DNA of 64,000 bases, taken from assembly GCA_964030785.1 (NCBI GenBank), contig OZ034967.1:67481413-67545412 (forward strand), written 5' to 3'. Source of the DNA: Siderastrea siderea (lineage: Eukaryota > Cnidaria > Anthozoa > Scleractinia > Rhizangiidae). Shown one piece after another: positions 1 to 12,004 of this stretch. Numbering within the stretch: position 1 is the stretch's first letter; the number at the start of each line of letters is the position of its first letter. The translations under genes were made by a program, and so were the position numbers. The notes under the pieces were generated by a model. It was not told the origin of the DNA, ran no database searches, and saw nothing but the letters and a program-made list of their open reading frames with translations.

Positions 1-675
1 AAGGGGGCCATTATTTAAGGGATGCCGAAGGGGGGGGGGATTATTCGAGTGCGGCAATTATTCGAAGGTCGGCTATTATTCAAGGAAATATGGTAGCCGG
101 GGATTGCCAGGAAGGACCCAGTACATGTCACTCATACATGGCAGCAGATGTGCTTGATAAATATCAAAAGTGATCTGTATGGCTTCCCTTTGAGTGTAAA
201 CCATGAATTGAAAAGCACCAGTAGAATTTAAACATAAAAAAACACTGCCAAAATGTCCAAATTATTTGTAAATAATTATTCCATTTTACATTATTTTGTA
301 ATCACTGTCATTCCTATTGTCGTCTTTGCTTGAAACTGCGTATACTTACCATTTCATTTTTTAGCAATTCAAGGCTGTTTTCCTCCATACTTTTTTAGTG
401 CTCCTTTTCATACATTGATAAGTTGGTTTTAGGGTGTGCACATATAGAATTTTCCAGAGGCTATGAATAAAAAAGTATTTTATGTATGAATAAAAAGTAC
501 CATTTTTCTCTTGATTAAATGCGGGGCCCCAAATAAATTGTAGATAAGCCTGTCAGACATTTATTTTTTGTAAAATAAACTTAAGATTTAAGGGCAAGAT
601 ACATGGCTGCCAAGAAAAATGAATAATAACGCTTTCTTAAAAAATGGTGGGCCCAAATAAACTGCTGATTCAAAG
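1..675. other. Non-coding, no gene seen
   Basis: This is AT-rich sequence with no recognisable coding exon. The first 85 bases hold imperfect repeats of an ATTATTCGA/ATTATTCAAGG word mixed with G runs, which looks like the edge of a dispersed repeat cut by the window start. Confidence 0.5.
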
Positions 676-1130
676 AAATGCCTACCCTAATAGCAGAGGT
701 TTTTTATCTTCCCGCTTCTTTTTCGTAGACTTTTTACGGATGTCTTTACCGTTGTTGTTTTCTTCCACCACAAGAAAAACCTCTGCCACGATACAATTCC
801 TTTCCCTGTTGAGCATGCTTTGTCGTTACTTCAGAAATGACTAACTTAAGCCACGTATCTTGTCTGTGATTGGCGAACCTTTCCCCATGCTGTGTAGTTT
901 GACTGACAGGCAGGTCATCATTTGGCCAATCAAAGACAAGACACATGTTTTAGGTTAGTCGTTTCTGTAGTAACCACAGAGCATGCTCAACAAGGAAAGG
1001 AATCGTATCATGGCAGGCGTTTTTCTCGCGGTGGAAGAAAACAACAACGGCAAGGGCAGCCATAAAAGACCACGAAAAAGAAGGGGCAAGATAAAAAAGA
1101 CCTCTGCTAGCAGGGTAAGAAATGCTGGGT
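676..1130. repeat. Long inverted (foldback) repeat
   Basis: The left arm (about 676-877) and right arm (about 921-1130) are reverse complements with scattered mismatches and small indels, joined by a loop of roughly 45 bases. Shared blocks include GAGCATGCT, the GAAAACAACAACGG stretch and CCTCTGCTAGCAG. Similarity decays outward from the arms. This is typical of a foldback or MITE-like element. The short ORFs on both strands here mirror each other through the palindrome and are not genes. I found no target duplication. Confidence 0.75.
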
Positions 1131-1640
1131 AATAAACACCGGGGGCATTTAATTGAGAAATGACGGTATTGTGTTTCTTTACAACTGATTGTCTTCTTTT
1201 AATTCAGTGCAGCAAGATTAAAACCATCTTAAAAAATTTCAAAATATCAACAACAACAAAGCAATCATATTAAGTTAGGGGAAGATACCAAGCATATTAA
1301 AAGATCTCACATTATGGGATTACATGTTACAGTACAAACATGATAATTCAAAACAAAGGCAAAATCCATATTCAATCAAAGTCAATGTGGTCGGCACTCG
1401 GAATGGTACAAAAAGGCCGTCACTTGCAAACTGTACCAAGCATAAAGATGACACACTATGAAATAAAAGTGGAAACATGATATAAATTCAAAACAAAGAA
1501 AATTTATTAGAATCTTGATCAGTTGCGGGCCCTCCGAAATGAGCCACAAATATTACTTTTGAAGTCCTTAAGAAAATGTCATCAAGAACACTTCAAGTGC
1601 GGGGGAATTCGCTGAAACGTAGGCAAGAATATTTGGATTT

Positions 1641-3037
1641 ATTAAAAACTGGACTAGGTATATTGGATTTCTAGCATTTTGATTGGCTGAACGGAGCTAG
1701 GCTATCAGCTCATATACCTGCTGCGACCAAATATGGTCAATGAACACTCAACAACAAAATGAACAAAGTGAGCCGAATGTTCTTTCCTCGCGAGCAACCC
1801 GGCGAAAAAAATGGACGAGAAAAATCACTTGGCGGCGAATTTAGATTAAGCAGAAATTCTAACAGCGTCACCAACAAGCATCACCAACAGCGTGGTCTAA
1901 CTGTCAGGTCAAAATTGTTTGAAGAAACTGTGCAGAAATAGAAATTTAAGCATCAAGCGTTGTGTTTACAATTCATTTCTTTCATCGATCATCACGTCGG
2001 TCATAAAAATTGAACAAATGGTAGGTTTTATCAGGAAGGCTTTCCACTTCAAAATATCGAGACAAGACATAAAGTAAAAGTGAAATGAGGCAGGGGCATT
2101 TAATAAAAACTATCACACATTCATGGCGAGTTGGTGCGAAAATCATGAAGCAGTCTAAACATGCAAGTGCTAAACAAACTACGGCTGAAAACTACCGAGA
2201 AGGAAGGAAGGCCAAGATTTTTTCGGCTTTAACACGCAAAATTGACACTGGTTTACCTTCACTCTTGTAGCTTTATGTTCCAACAGGTCCAAATGCTGGT
2301 CAGATAGAAATCGGATGTCATGTAAATGGAGTTGAATCGCTTTCTGAGTTGCTTGAATGTTGTTTTTACCATTCCGTCCGCAACCTCTAAACCGAGAACA
2401 ACTGCATTTTGTGCTTTGTTAACAAACTATGATGGCGAATTCTAATGTTCCTCGCTACAGTAATCTTGCTTCTGAGCTGCATAGAAATTACCTCTTCAAG
2501 TTCAAATTACTGTTCTGTCTTCAGTTAGATCAAATACGCACATGATAGCTCCGTTGTGCGAACAGATTACAAACTTGTTCCGTTTCAACTCCAGCAGCTA
2601 ATAGGGGGGAAATTGTTCAGCTTCAATCCGCTTTGAACGATGATTACAACAATGTTTCAGGAAAAATCAAACATGTACCATATTTCAGAGCCAATAGTTA
2701 GAAGATTTTTTTCCAAAACTTGTGCCACTTTGTTCACTTTTGAGCAGTTTTCATTGATTCATTCAGCTTTGCAATGAAACGCTGCAACACTTCGCAAGGT
2801 TTTGGCGCCTTTTTCGTTCAGTCATGTGATCGATTCATGTTCCCTTTTTACATGTAATCTCTTTCTCATTTTTCCCGTTCTTTCTTGATTTTTTTAAATT
2901 AGTGGTTAAGTTTTTAATAAAACAATTATTCTACTCGGGCTTGCTGGATATCAAATGATTATAACCAACTCGGCGCTACACGCCTCGTTGGTTATCTATC
3001 ATTTGATATCCAGCGCGCCCTCGTAGAATAATTGTTA
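1641..3037. mobile_element. Non-autonomous element nested in repeat copy A
   Basis: This 1.4-kb block separates two pieces that are contiguous in the related copy near 60.87 kb. It opens with AAAACTGGACTAGG and closes with a hairpin ending TAGAATAATTGTT. Partial copies occur at 5630-6000 (left part), 14528-15010 (middle part) and 25310-25455 plus 25934-26160 (right part). Two short ORFs (1759-1941 and 2085-2270, plus strand) have no recognisable domain and are not conserved in the other copies, so I do not call them genes. Confidence 0.6.
2919..3037. repeat. Terminal hairpin of the nested element
   Basis: The arms AACAATTATTCTACTCGGGC...GGATATCAAATGAT and the reverse complement ATCATTTGATATCC...GTAGAATAATTGTT enclose a short GC-richer loop near 2968-2985. 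A longer version of the same foldback is at 26073-26629. Confidence 0.7.
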
Positions 3038-3596
3038 AATATCAAAGCCTAAGCATAAGCCTACGTTTCACAGTATAAACTATACCTTGGCAATCACAAA
3101 AGCAACCATGCATGGCGTCCAAACTTGACTCGATGAAGCTTGATTAATGGCAGAAAAACATTCCCACCAATCGTTTAATAATCCGCTGTAAGAAGATTGT
3201 AGGCAGCTATCCAGAGACCGTGAAGCAAGAAGAAGGAATAGTTCACAAGCCATCTCTCCGAAACGACAGAAATTTATACCTCAAACGATGAATTCAACCG
3301 AAGATTGTTGAAACGGGCGCAAAAAATGCGAAAAGCACGTCGAGAAGGGAAAAACCTTTGCGCATGATCAATTCGTACCCAAGGTCACTCAGCCAAGCCG
3401 GAACCGACGAGAACCGCTCTAATAATAAAATTTGGTGGTACATCACGAAAATAGCAACATCAGTACTCTAAATCTACAACAAATTTGCTCGACTAAAACT
3501 TGCGGTAAATTAATTTCTTTGTCCAGTACTAAATTTATTCAAACTGAGTTGTTTCAATTCAATATGTTGGGTAGACTTGTCTTGTGCCAATTTTAA

Positions 3597-3990
3597 TACA
3601 GAGATTTTATGATGCCCTGTTTGCGTCAATTTACAGAGATTTTATGATGCCCTGATTGCGTCAATTTACAGAGATTTTATGATGCCCTGTTTGCGTCAAT
3701 TTACAGAGATTTTATGATGCCCTGTTTGCGTCAATTTACAGAGGTTTTATGATGTCCTGTTTGCGTCAATTTACAGAGATTTTATGATGTCCTGTTTGCG
3801 TCAATTTACAGAGATTTTATGATGCCCTGTTTGCGTCAATTTACAGAAATTTCATAATGCCCTGTTTGCGTCAATTTACAGAGATTTTACGATGCCCTGT
3901 TTGCGTCAATTTACAGAGAATTCACAATGCCCTGTTTGTGTCAATTTACAGAGATTTTATGCGTCAGTTTACAGAGATTTCGTTTTGAAA
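3597..3990. repeat. 35-bp satellite array
   Basis: About 11 head-to-tail copies of a 35-bp unit read ACAGAGATTTTATGATGCCC then TGTTTGCGTCAATTT, with a few substitutions per copy. Degenerate copies of the same unit occur at 61575-61800 and 62175-62265. The repeats are contiguous with no unique spacers, so this is a satellite and not a CRISPR array. Confidence 0.9.
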
Positions 3991-4329
3991 ATTCAGTGCA
4001 GCTTTTTTTACAGACCTTTTAGACGATAAAATAACCATAGAAAATTATCGTAAATGTTAGATTTACAAGCTTTCTTCAGAGATTTTGTGAAGTCTGTAAA
4101 TTTTTTATTTTTGCGGCTTATTTCAGCAGTTAAAATTTACAATCATTTTATAAAGATTCTAGAAAGAAGACAACACAAAAACTGTTTGAAATGTCTGCAA
4201 AAGTGATTTTACCAAACATTTTGTATTCCATTTGAAAAAGTAGGCAAGGTTTGAACTGTTATAAAATGCCTGTAAATTTAGGATTTATAGACATTTCATT
4301 AAGCCTGTAAATGGTCCAGATTTTCCAGT

Positions 4330-4640
4330 GGTATGGCGTAGCTGCTACGTGGTTCACATCAGTAAGGCAGTAAAGTGATACCGAAAACAAAGAAATGTGT
4401 AACGTTCTTGTTCATTAAGCGTATCAACCAAAAGATATATACATTACAACTTATGAACAAATCAATAGCATTTTTGGGTACATTTGTGTTTCTTTCTCGT
4501 GTTTAAGCGTACCAAGCGAAAGACATAAACAAAGTGAAAGTAAAGACTTCTAGAAATTAGTTCCTGAAATTAGATCTCCGTATGGCGTAGCAGACATTTA
4601 CCCTCAATTTTTATACATTGCGGTCAATGTCTGTCTTCTC
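4330..4640. repeat. Dispersed repeat, copy 1
   Basis: This region is nearly identical to 10727-11048. Both begin TATGGCGTAGCTGCTACGTGG and carry a second TATGGCGTAGC close to the right end, followed by ACATTTACCC. There is no coding potential. Confidence 0.75.
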
Positions 4641-5629
4641 GTTGGCTAAGAGCCTACAGCTAATTCTAGAAATCAGCGTACCTTACAAACTATTTATTAA
4701 TGTAACAATCCGCTAGGAGACTAGTGCATAATTTGTAGGTTGCGCGCAATACATGATTTCCAAGAGCAATGTCTAGTTCACGGGTGGCGAATGGCAGCTT
4801 TGCACACAGCCAAGGAAAACATGGCAAGTTGATTTGGTACCTCAACTGAGAAAGAAATTGGAAGATTACTGATAGATAAAGACGCCAGAAATACCAAAAG
4901 ATCCACCTAAGTAGCAAGCGAAGTCTTTCACAAGTACCTAAGGGTAAAAATGATTTCAGAAACCGGAAGAAAAGAAAGAGTTAGCATAAGTTTTAAAATC
5001 TTTCCATGTGGAAGCACGAAAGAAAGATGGCTTGTCTTACAAACGGAGCGTTTGTCGCTATCGTCTTTAAAACAACGTACAGCGTTTCTGTGGGAATTAA
5101 GTTTCCCCCTGCTACTATCGTGCCATCCCTTTGTTCTTTGTTTGTTGTATTTCTTATGGCAAAGTTTTATTAAACATTAAAGATAATAAGATAATTGGTA
5201 GATTCGTCTTTTGTAATATCCGGAATAATGAAAGTCTGGTTGTCAGCTGAAGCCGACATAACCAATTTACCTCGACCTTTTTTTTTTTTTTTTTCTTTTT
5301 ACATCTCATTTTTTTTTTGCAATAAAAAGCTTTATTGGTGTTAGTATTTACCTCGACCTGATCATTCCGGATATCACATAAACCTCATCCAATAATTGCT
5401 AAACAGCACTGTTTAGATTTGATTTTCTTGACCGCCATCTTGGATGACGTTTAATACAACGCATGATATATGACTTATTTTGTAATGCGCATCACCGACT
5501 ATATCTTTCACAGGTCAAGATGATCTTTTGGAAATATTGTAATACAGCGAAAATCAATGGACCTTCCTTCTACCCCCTTGTACATGTCGATGGGGCGTAT
5601 GAGTTTGTTTTTACGTTCGAGGGTTAATT
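4641..5629. other. No confirmed gene
   Basis: Two ORFs of about 75 codons (4690-4917 minus, 4950-5180 plus) have no recognisable domain and I do not support them. A poly-T tract lies at 5279-5320. Around it are inverted copies of AATATCCGGAAT (5216-5228) and ATTCCGGATAT (5365-5376), which suggests a small decayed insertion. Confidence 0.4.
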
Positions 5630-6000
5630 TTATTTATTGAAAACTGGACTTGGCACATTGGACTTCCAGCATTTTGATTGGCTCAACGGAGTCAGGGTAT
5701 GAGCTGGTACACCTGCTGCGACAAATAATGTCAATAAACGCGTTATTGAAATAGTGAGCTAAACTTTTCTCTGCCGTAAGTCACTCGGCAAGAAAATGGT
5801 CGGGGAAAAAATGGCTTCGCAGCGGAGTTAAACTAAAGAGAAACTACAGTCAGGTCACACTGAAACACAAATCATTTGTTAAGGTGGACTAAAACACTGT
5901 TTTGAAAAAGAATGATCTCAAGCTTATTAAGTGTCTGGCTTTGTGTTTACATTTTTATTTCACCGCAACGCTGAATAAATTTCCACAAAAAGTCGGTCTT
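5630..6000. repeat. Partial copy of the 1641-3037 element
   Basis: It shares GAAAACTGGACT, the CCAGCATTTTGATTGGCTCA block, ACACCTGCTGCGAC and the following GGCAAGAAAATGG region with 1650-1900, with about 20-25% mismatch. The right half of the element is missing. Confidence 0.65.
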
Positions 6001-6142
6001 ACAATAAAAGGCTTGTGAGGGCCCAAATAATCAAGACATATCAATCCCCTATTTATGCCTCTTATGTTCTACTTATAATTAAACTTAGCACGGGAACTTT
6101 TTAATAACACTACTATGTTAGTCGCGGAATCCATGTATGTAC

Positions 6143-6255
6143 CTCATATCTCTATTCCTTTTAATAACAGCACAAACTAGAGAGTTTCCAACGGTGCTTA
6201 TAACGACGAGAACGAACATAACTGTCGTTATGGCAGCGCCAGCTGATTCGGACAT
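6143..6255 (-). CDS. First exon of a rhodopsin-like GPCR (N-terminus and TM1)
   Basis: Translation from the ATG at 6255 gives 37 codons, beginning MSESAGAA and followed by a hydrophobic stretch TTVMFVLVVISTVGNSLVCA. The GNSLV motif holds the TM1 asparagine conserved in class A GPCRs. The basic IKRNRDMR that follows is the usual first intracellular loop. A consensus donor (AG then GTACAT) follows at 6142-6141 and leaves phase 2. This ATG is the first Met after an in-frame stop. The extracellular N-terminus is very short, as in many cnidarian peptide-receptor-like GPCRs. No TM2-TM7 exon was found to the left within the window, so the rest lies outside it or is lost. This is one exon only; the ligand class is unknown. 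Confidence 0.65.
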
Positions 6256-6856
6256 ATCGAGCGTGTCAGCCTCAGATAAGTGACCTTAAAAACGATCAAA
6301 ATATATGAACAAACTGACAGGAAAATCACTCGTTTTGGGTTTTTATAAAGCTGTTTGAGCGACTAAATGCTGAGAAACGTAAGCCACGAAACGTATGTCT
6401 GGCATTTATTATACACAAGGGAGGCACATAGAAACCTTCATAGACCTGAATGGCAGGTAGCTTTTCATTCTTAGCTAGTGTTGCGTTTCTACTGGCAGTC
6501 TTCGAGGTCATCCAACATTATTTTGCCCGTAAAGGCCAACACCTTTTTTCAACTGTTTTACTCGAAAGTCTCTAATTTTATATATGATGGCACATGTATC
6601 GAACGACTTGAAATTAGTGAGGCATGTTCGCAATTTCACAAAGGAATCCAGGCTTTTCGGAATATAATGATCTGGAAGTGAAAATGTTTTTCGCTGAGTG
6701 TGAGTGCAACCTCGTCTTGGGACATCTTTCCAGGCTAAACATTATTGGCCACACTGTTGAACGAAAGACCTTTTTCTAATCGGAATTGTCTTTGAATTAA
6801 TTGCACCTCGGCTGCTTCCATTCAGTTTGGAGTGTGGCCAGTCGAGGTCAGTAAAC
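6256..6856. other. No gene seen
   Basis: This stretch would hold the promoter and 5' region of the GPCR exon on its left. ORFs 6326-6511 (minus) and 6478-6681 (plus) overlap each other and resemble nothing I know. Confidence 0.35.
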
Positions 6857-7265
6857 GGCTGTTTACATGGAGGGAGGAAGATCCTAGTACTAGGAAGATC
6901 CTAGAAGGCGAAACAAATTTTCGTTTGGTTTACATGCAAAAATTTCGGTCGGGGTGGTTGCTGGAAATCAAATAAAACTGTCGGTCTTTAGCAGCTGAAC
7001 GCCCGGCTGCCGCCATATTTGTGTTTCTGTCCCTAGTACTAGGATCTTCCGAGCGAAGGCAGTTTACATGGTGCTAGGATCTTCCTAGCGCTAGGATCTT
7101 CCTATCTCTCAGCTAGGAAGATCCTAGTGCTAGAAAGATCCTAGCACTAGGGCCAAGTACAACATTTTGCATGTAAACTGAATACAGAAAACATATGGCG
7201 CTAGGATGATCCGCCTTCTAGGATCTTCCTAGCGCTAGGATCTTCCTCCCTCCATGTAAACAGCC
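6857..7265. mobile_element. 409-bp TIR element with dense GATCCTAG words
   Basis: The ends are inverted repeats: GGCTGTTTACATGGAGGGAG at the left, with its complement CTCCCTCCATGTAAACAGCC at the right. Within are about a dozen copies, in both orientations, of AGGATCTTCCTAG or its complement CTAGGAAGATCCTAG, mostly near the ends. TTTACATG also recurs internally. There is no ORF. The structure fits a non-autonomous DNA transposon with transposase-binding subterminal repeats. No clear target duplication was found. Confidence 0.8.
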
Positions 7266-7804
7266 CCTAAATTGTCCCTGGTAGTAACTTATAAGTAGCA
7301 AACGATCATATACGACGAGACAGATGTTCCATTTTATACTTCGAAAGGGATATGAAAATGATTTTATTTTCCTTTGAACTGTGCGGTACCGTAAAATTTT
7401 TAAGTTTAAGTTAACCTTGCCGTAGATAATGCTGCAGTTCTCAGCTTGATTTCTTTGTTGCTAGTTTAGCGTGTTATGACAGCGTGACAGACTGCCTTGT
7501 GCAGAGTTTTTGCAATATTCTCGTGTGTACATGTTACAAGATAAACTTTTGGAAGCGTGTTGTTCGTTGAAATACTCGAACTGAAGCTGTGTTGACTGAA
7601 AGGTTTTTCGTATTGCTGCCGATTCCTACATTAAACGTAGACAGGAACAATTGCAAATTCACGGTTAGGCTCGACTTAGCTAGAGGCGACGAAATTCGGA
7701 GCTTTGTTGTGTAATACGGGTTCATTTCTACTGTTCCAGATGCTTTGTTGCATTATTTATTGAATTTGGCATTATCCACATGATCGTTAAATTTAATTAT
7801 ACGT

Positions 7805-7985
7805 TGATCCTGCCCGTGATCAAAGCGTTGTCATCATAATTCCGGGCGTGATCACGCCACCGTGATATGGGGCGTGATCATCCATGGTCATCAGCCATGG
7901 CGTGATTATCTCTGATCACAGTTTTCCCGTGATCACACCGTGATTGCGGCATGATCACGGATCGAAGGTTTCTACCACGGCCTGT
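7805..7985. other. Cluster of GTGATCAC palindromes
   Basis: About ten copies of GTGATCA, TGATCAC or close variants lie within 180 bases in mixed orientation, and CATGGTCATCAGCCATGG adds a nested palindrome. The density is far above background. It could be a small palindromic element or a cluster of binding sites; the sequence does not decide. Confidence 0.5.
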
Positions 7986-7989
7986 GATG

Positions 7990-10726
7990 ACGCCTGTATT
8001 TTTACTTAGGATATGACATGGGGTCTTATGTGCTTTTAACATTTCCAATGCGATCTCATTAACTCACATGCACCCTCGCCTTAGGCTCACTCTCGCATTT
8101 ACCTTCTCGTGTTGTCAGCGCGCAACTTTCATCAGTTCTAACGCGCTTTCAATAAGTTTAAACTCCCGTCTTCATTTCTTCATTTCGAGGTCCTTCCCGG
8201 TTGGCGAGCTGTATCATATCTTTTCCCTTTATTCCTTGCAGTGGAGGCACAATAGTTCTGTTTGGGATCTCCATGTTCTGACCAATGAGGGTAAACTAAC
8301 GTTAAACCATTATAAATCAGTCACATTTAGACTTTCTGACTAACATGGACGCAACGGAGCTTTTGAATGATAAAACTGCAACAAACAAAATTGATGCTAA
8401 GAATAAATTGCCGTCATAAAAGTAATTAACAAATAAAAAAAAGAGGAGTTAACGTACCTTAGAAAAAAAGTGATAGAAGGCCTTACTGATCCGGTTCCTG
8501 TCTTGAAATAAGCAGCGTAAATAACAAAGATTAAACATACTCTAGCTGAATACATATTACTCCTTTGTATGCACAGGTGCTTATTTCAAAAATAATTGAT
8601 AAATCTTTCTTGAGCGCCGCGGTGTTGTCATCATGTTGACGATACATAGTCAGGTTAAAACTAAAAGCTTCAAAAGTAATATTTCAACTAACATTCAATC
8701 CAAAAACAAAAAAATAAATAAATAATAAGATTTGTCGAAAGTGGATTTTTTTCCTTTTAAATCTACGGTGGTGCAGTTGCCGGATGTCATCTCCAGACGG
8801 TGTTAGTGAGACACTTTTGAACACGCTGGCGTCAATAATTTTCTTTTAAGATTATCAATGGAAACTAATAAATGATTTATACAAATCTATCACATCTGCA
8901 ACTTTATAGCACGACGTATATCTTTTTGTTTAAATTGTGTTAATGCTTACCTCACTTTTCATGAATTAAAACACCGTTTAGCATAAAAAAAGGACTGCAG
9001 ACTACGGCTTCGATATAAAACATGGACTATGTGTAACACTGACTACGGGCTAGGTATAAAAATTAAGCTGGATACCTTAAATAATTTGTACTTATACCCA
9101 CAGATAATTCCCCTTTGTTTAGAGTGCCCAAAACTTGAAACTACAAACTTCATAATTACATTTAATTGCCAATTGTCCAGTCAAATTGTAATCTTGCAAA
9201 ACATAATTCTTACCGTAACTTTTCCTATTGGACTTGAAAGTCGATTACAAGACACTGTAAGACGTTTCTGGCCTTCAGCATGTAAATATGATGCACTTCA
9301 AACAAGCGTTTTGCTGTTCAAGATGATTGCTCCATGAGTACTTGGCTTTTGTTCTTTTTTTCAAGCTGTAAACTGATTCGAAGTCTACCCACGACTTTCA
9401 AAGAGTATAATCAAATGCTCTGAACAAGCTTCAGTTGGTCGTTAAATTCGCACAGAAAATTCAGATAAAAACGTAAGTTTACATGTAAGTACGAGATAGT
9501 TTACCTAAGCAAAAATACTCCACATCAGCTACAGACGAACAGCTACAGATGTTATTCGATCCCCTTTTCCCACTGTTTTAAGGAAGGAAATTTAGCCGGC
9601 AAATCCTGCACAAATTAGTCTTGCAAATTAAAGGTTTCCTAATGGATTTTTTTGGTCTGACTGGTACAGCAAACCTGTAGAGTCTAAAAACTGGGGAGAT
9701 GCAGACATATATGGTTTCCAAATGGTACTGGTCATATTTTATTAGTCACGCAACGACGAGTACAGTAGAGTTAAGGTGATTCCATTTAATTGCATGGCGC
9801 ATCCTTTCTGTGCGCACATGATCGGAACTCGGTAGGTTTTCTATGAAAACTGAGCTGATCAGGGAAATAAATTGTCGTTTTGTCCCAAACGAACTCGGTG
9901 ACCCCAGTATACGACTATACATGATATATCCAAATTTCAAGAATTTTTCATTATTCAATTTTCAAATATTCCGATCAATTCATTATTACATTCTTATTTT
10001 AGGCGTTTCACTGCAAGCGTGGAAACGCTCGATTCGCCTATTATTACTTTCATTTTACGGAAACTTTAAGGCGTTTTACTGTAACATTGTTTTGCTATCA
10101 CAAGAATAATGCTTGCATTTCATTGCTAGTAATAACTTAGTTAAAGTAACGGGTGTCTCTGGCACAAGGGTAGGCTTTTTTTAAAATTATTGCTGTCGAA
10201 AGCTATCAAAGTACCTATATAATACAGCCCTGTAACGTGAAATCAGATACTATGATCCCCTCTTTTTATTTCATTGTTTCAGTGTACTTGGTGTAATTAA
10301 TAACTGTGAAAGCTTTCTGAGCCCTTATTGCCTACTTTCAATTACGCTCCCAGACTTTATATTTCGTTAAATATCTTAGCTAGTCCACGTTTTACACCCA
10401 TTTCGCAGTCCGTAGTCCGTTTATACTGACTGATTAAGAAATTAAGTCTTTCATCTTCGTAACTGTGTTTTAAAGGTCTAGATTTCAGTAACTAGTCGTC
10501 TTCAAAAGCTTCTCCCGCAGTCCTGCAGTCGTCAAAACGTACGACTGACCGTGTCATTGTCACGAAGCCACGCAACACCTGACATCGATGCGTCAGTAAG
10601 CGAAGCCAAAAGAAAGAGATGTTTCTTTCTTGCCAAAAGATGAAGATAAAATATTAGGTTCATTGTTTTAAAAAATGGAATGCTTTTCCCGTTACCTGGA
10701 CTTGAATGACCATCAGTTCTCTCACG
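7990..10726. other. No supported gene
   Basis: AT-rich sequence. ORFs at 8068-8343, 9029-9337 and 9843-10109 (plus) encode 88-102 residues of hydrophobic, compositionally ordinary sequence with no motif, no splice context and no second copy in the window. I see no RNA gene and no clear repeat. Confidence 0.4.
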
Positions 10727-11048
10727 TATGGCGTAGCTGCTACGTGGTTCGTGTCAACAAGGCAGTAAAGTGATACCGAAAACAAAGAAACGCGTAGCTT
10801 TCTCGTTCTTTAAGCGTATCAGCCAAAAGATATATACATTACAACTTATGAACAAATTAATAGCATATTTGGGTTCATTTGTGTTTCTTTCTCGTGTTTA
10901 AGCGTACCAAGTGAAAGACATGAACAAAGTGAAAGGAAAGACTTCTAGAAATTAGTTCCTGAAATTAGATCTCCGTATGGCGTAGCCGACATTTACCCCC
11001 AATTTTTATACGTTGCGGTCAATATCTGTCTTCTCATTGACTAAGAGC
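10727..11048. repeat. Dispersed repeat, copy 2
   Basis: This is the second copy of the 4330-4640 repeat in the same orientation, with few mismatches, including the GTGATACCGAAAACAAAGAAA and GAAAGACTTCTAGAAATTAG stretches. It abuts the left end of the TIR element at 11053. Confidence 0.75.
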
Positions 11049-11773
11049 CTTCTAGTCCAGTCATTTTGTGGGAAAAAATCGGTTAACCTGCAACTAATTG
11101 CAACAGAAGGTATCTCAATGCTTTTAGACTTAGAAAACTATCCTTAATAACATATCAAAGTCCCAAAATATCCCAACGGGAAAGTTTCCAGAAAACGGGA
11201 TTTATTGAGAGGCTCTGAGTCCAGTAGACTGCAGCATGGGAACGAGGCTGACGGAAAGAAAATGTCTTTATCTTCATAAAATACAATAGAATTTTAACCA
11301 TATACAACTTTTGTGCTAAAAGCTCATATGCTATGTGTTTTACGATAAAATGGGATAGTATTTTGGGGGAGTAAAAGCAGTATCCTGCTTGTGGGTCCAG
11401 GCTCCGTAAAATTTTCTTATCCACGGTTAGTTGCTGTGTGCGTGTGTGTGGAGTGTTTCCTTTTCTTTTGTCTTGAAACTAGCTTGTTGAATTGGTTTTA
11501 ATTACTGATGGCTATCGAGACTTTGTATTAGTCTTCCATGTAGTAAGGGGAAGTGATCGCCTGTGGACAGCATTTTTTCAACGTAACTTGTGATTAAACA
11601 AGTGCTGATGCGAAGCCTGGAGACAAGCGAAGGCCTAACAAGAGGAAGGGACATAACTGAACAGCAACTTATCTGGCTGTTATCCATGCCGGCCTGTGCT
11701 GAGAAAAACCGGGTGTTTCAAGAATGCACCGAAGTGTAATTCAACTCGGGTGAGTAGAACAAGGACATGAAAA

Positions 11774-11993
11774 CACAGGGGGCTCACACAAACTGTGTGA
11801 CCGTTTGTAGTTTAAAAATTACAAGGGAATGTATGAGAAAACGAAAAACGAGGTACGATTATGTTTATTTTGAACTTAAATGTAAATATTTCTCGCAGCA
11901 TTTCACGTTATTAGAAACCTTTCGATTTTCTCATACATTTCCCTATGATTTTTAAACTATGAACGGTCACACAGTTTGTGTGGGCCCCCTGTG
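11774..11993. mobile_element. 220-bp MITE with 7-bp target duplication
   Basis: The inverted ends CACAGGGGGCTCACACAAAC and GTTTGTGTGGGCCCCCTGTG extend into arms of about 70 bases. Direct copies of ATGAAAA (11767-11773 and 11994-12000) flank it. The ends and duplication length resemble a small hAT-type non-autonomous element. The ORF at 11767-11955 spans its end and is spurious. Confidence 0.85.
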
Positions 11994-12004
11994 ATGAAAA
12001 AGCC

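Larger units (their letters stand above)
1285..4320. repeat. Composite dispersed repeat, copy A (interrupted)
   Basis: Segments 1285-1640 and 3038-4320 match, in order and orientation, segments of 59800-62900. Shared stretches include CAAACTGTACCAAGCATAAAGAT, GTCATCAAGAACACTT, the AAGAAGGAATAGTTCACAAGCC block and the TTATGATGCCC(T/C)GTTTGCG satellite motif. Here the copy is interrupted by the unrelated insertion 1641-3037. The other copy lacks that insertion and carries a different one (59951-60637). The other copy is the right part of a 12.1-kb element, so copy A is probably a truncated relative of that element's right end. Confidence 0.65.

Noticed and set aside
1759..2270. Two 60-codon ORFs as a gene of the nested element
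   Set aside because: Not preserved in the other partial copies of the same repeat and without any motif.
3597..3990. CRISPR-like array of 35-bp repeats
   Set aside because: Repeats are directly adjacent with no unique spacers, in a eukaryotic context; it is a satellite.
9029..9337. 102-codon plus-strand ORF
   Set aside because: No recognisable motif, ordinary AT-rich composition, no splice context and no homologous copy in the window.
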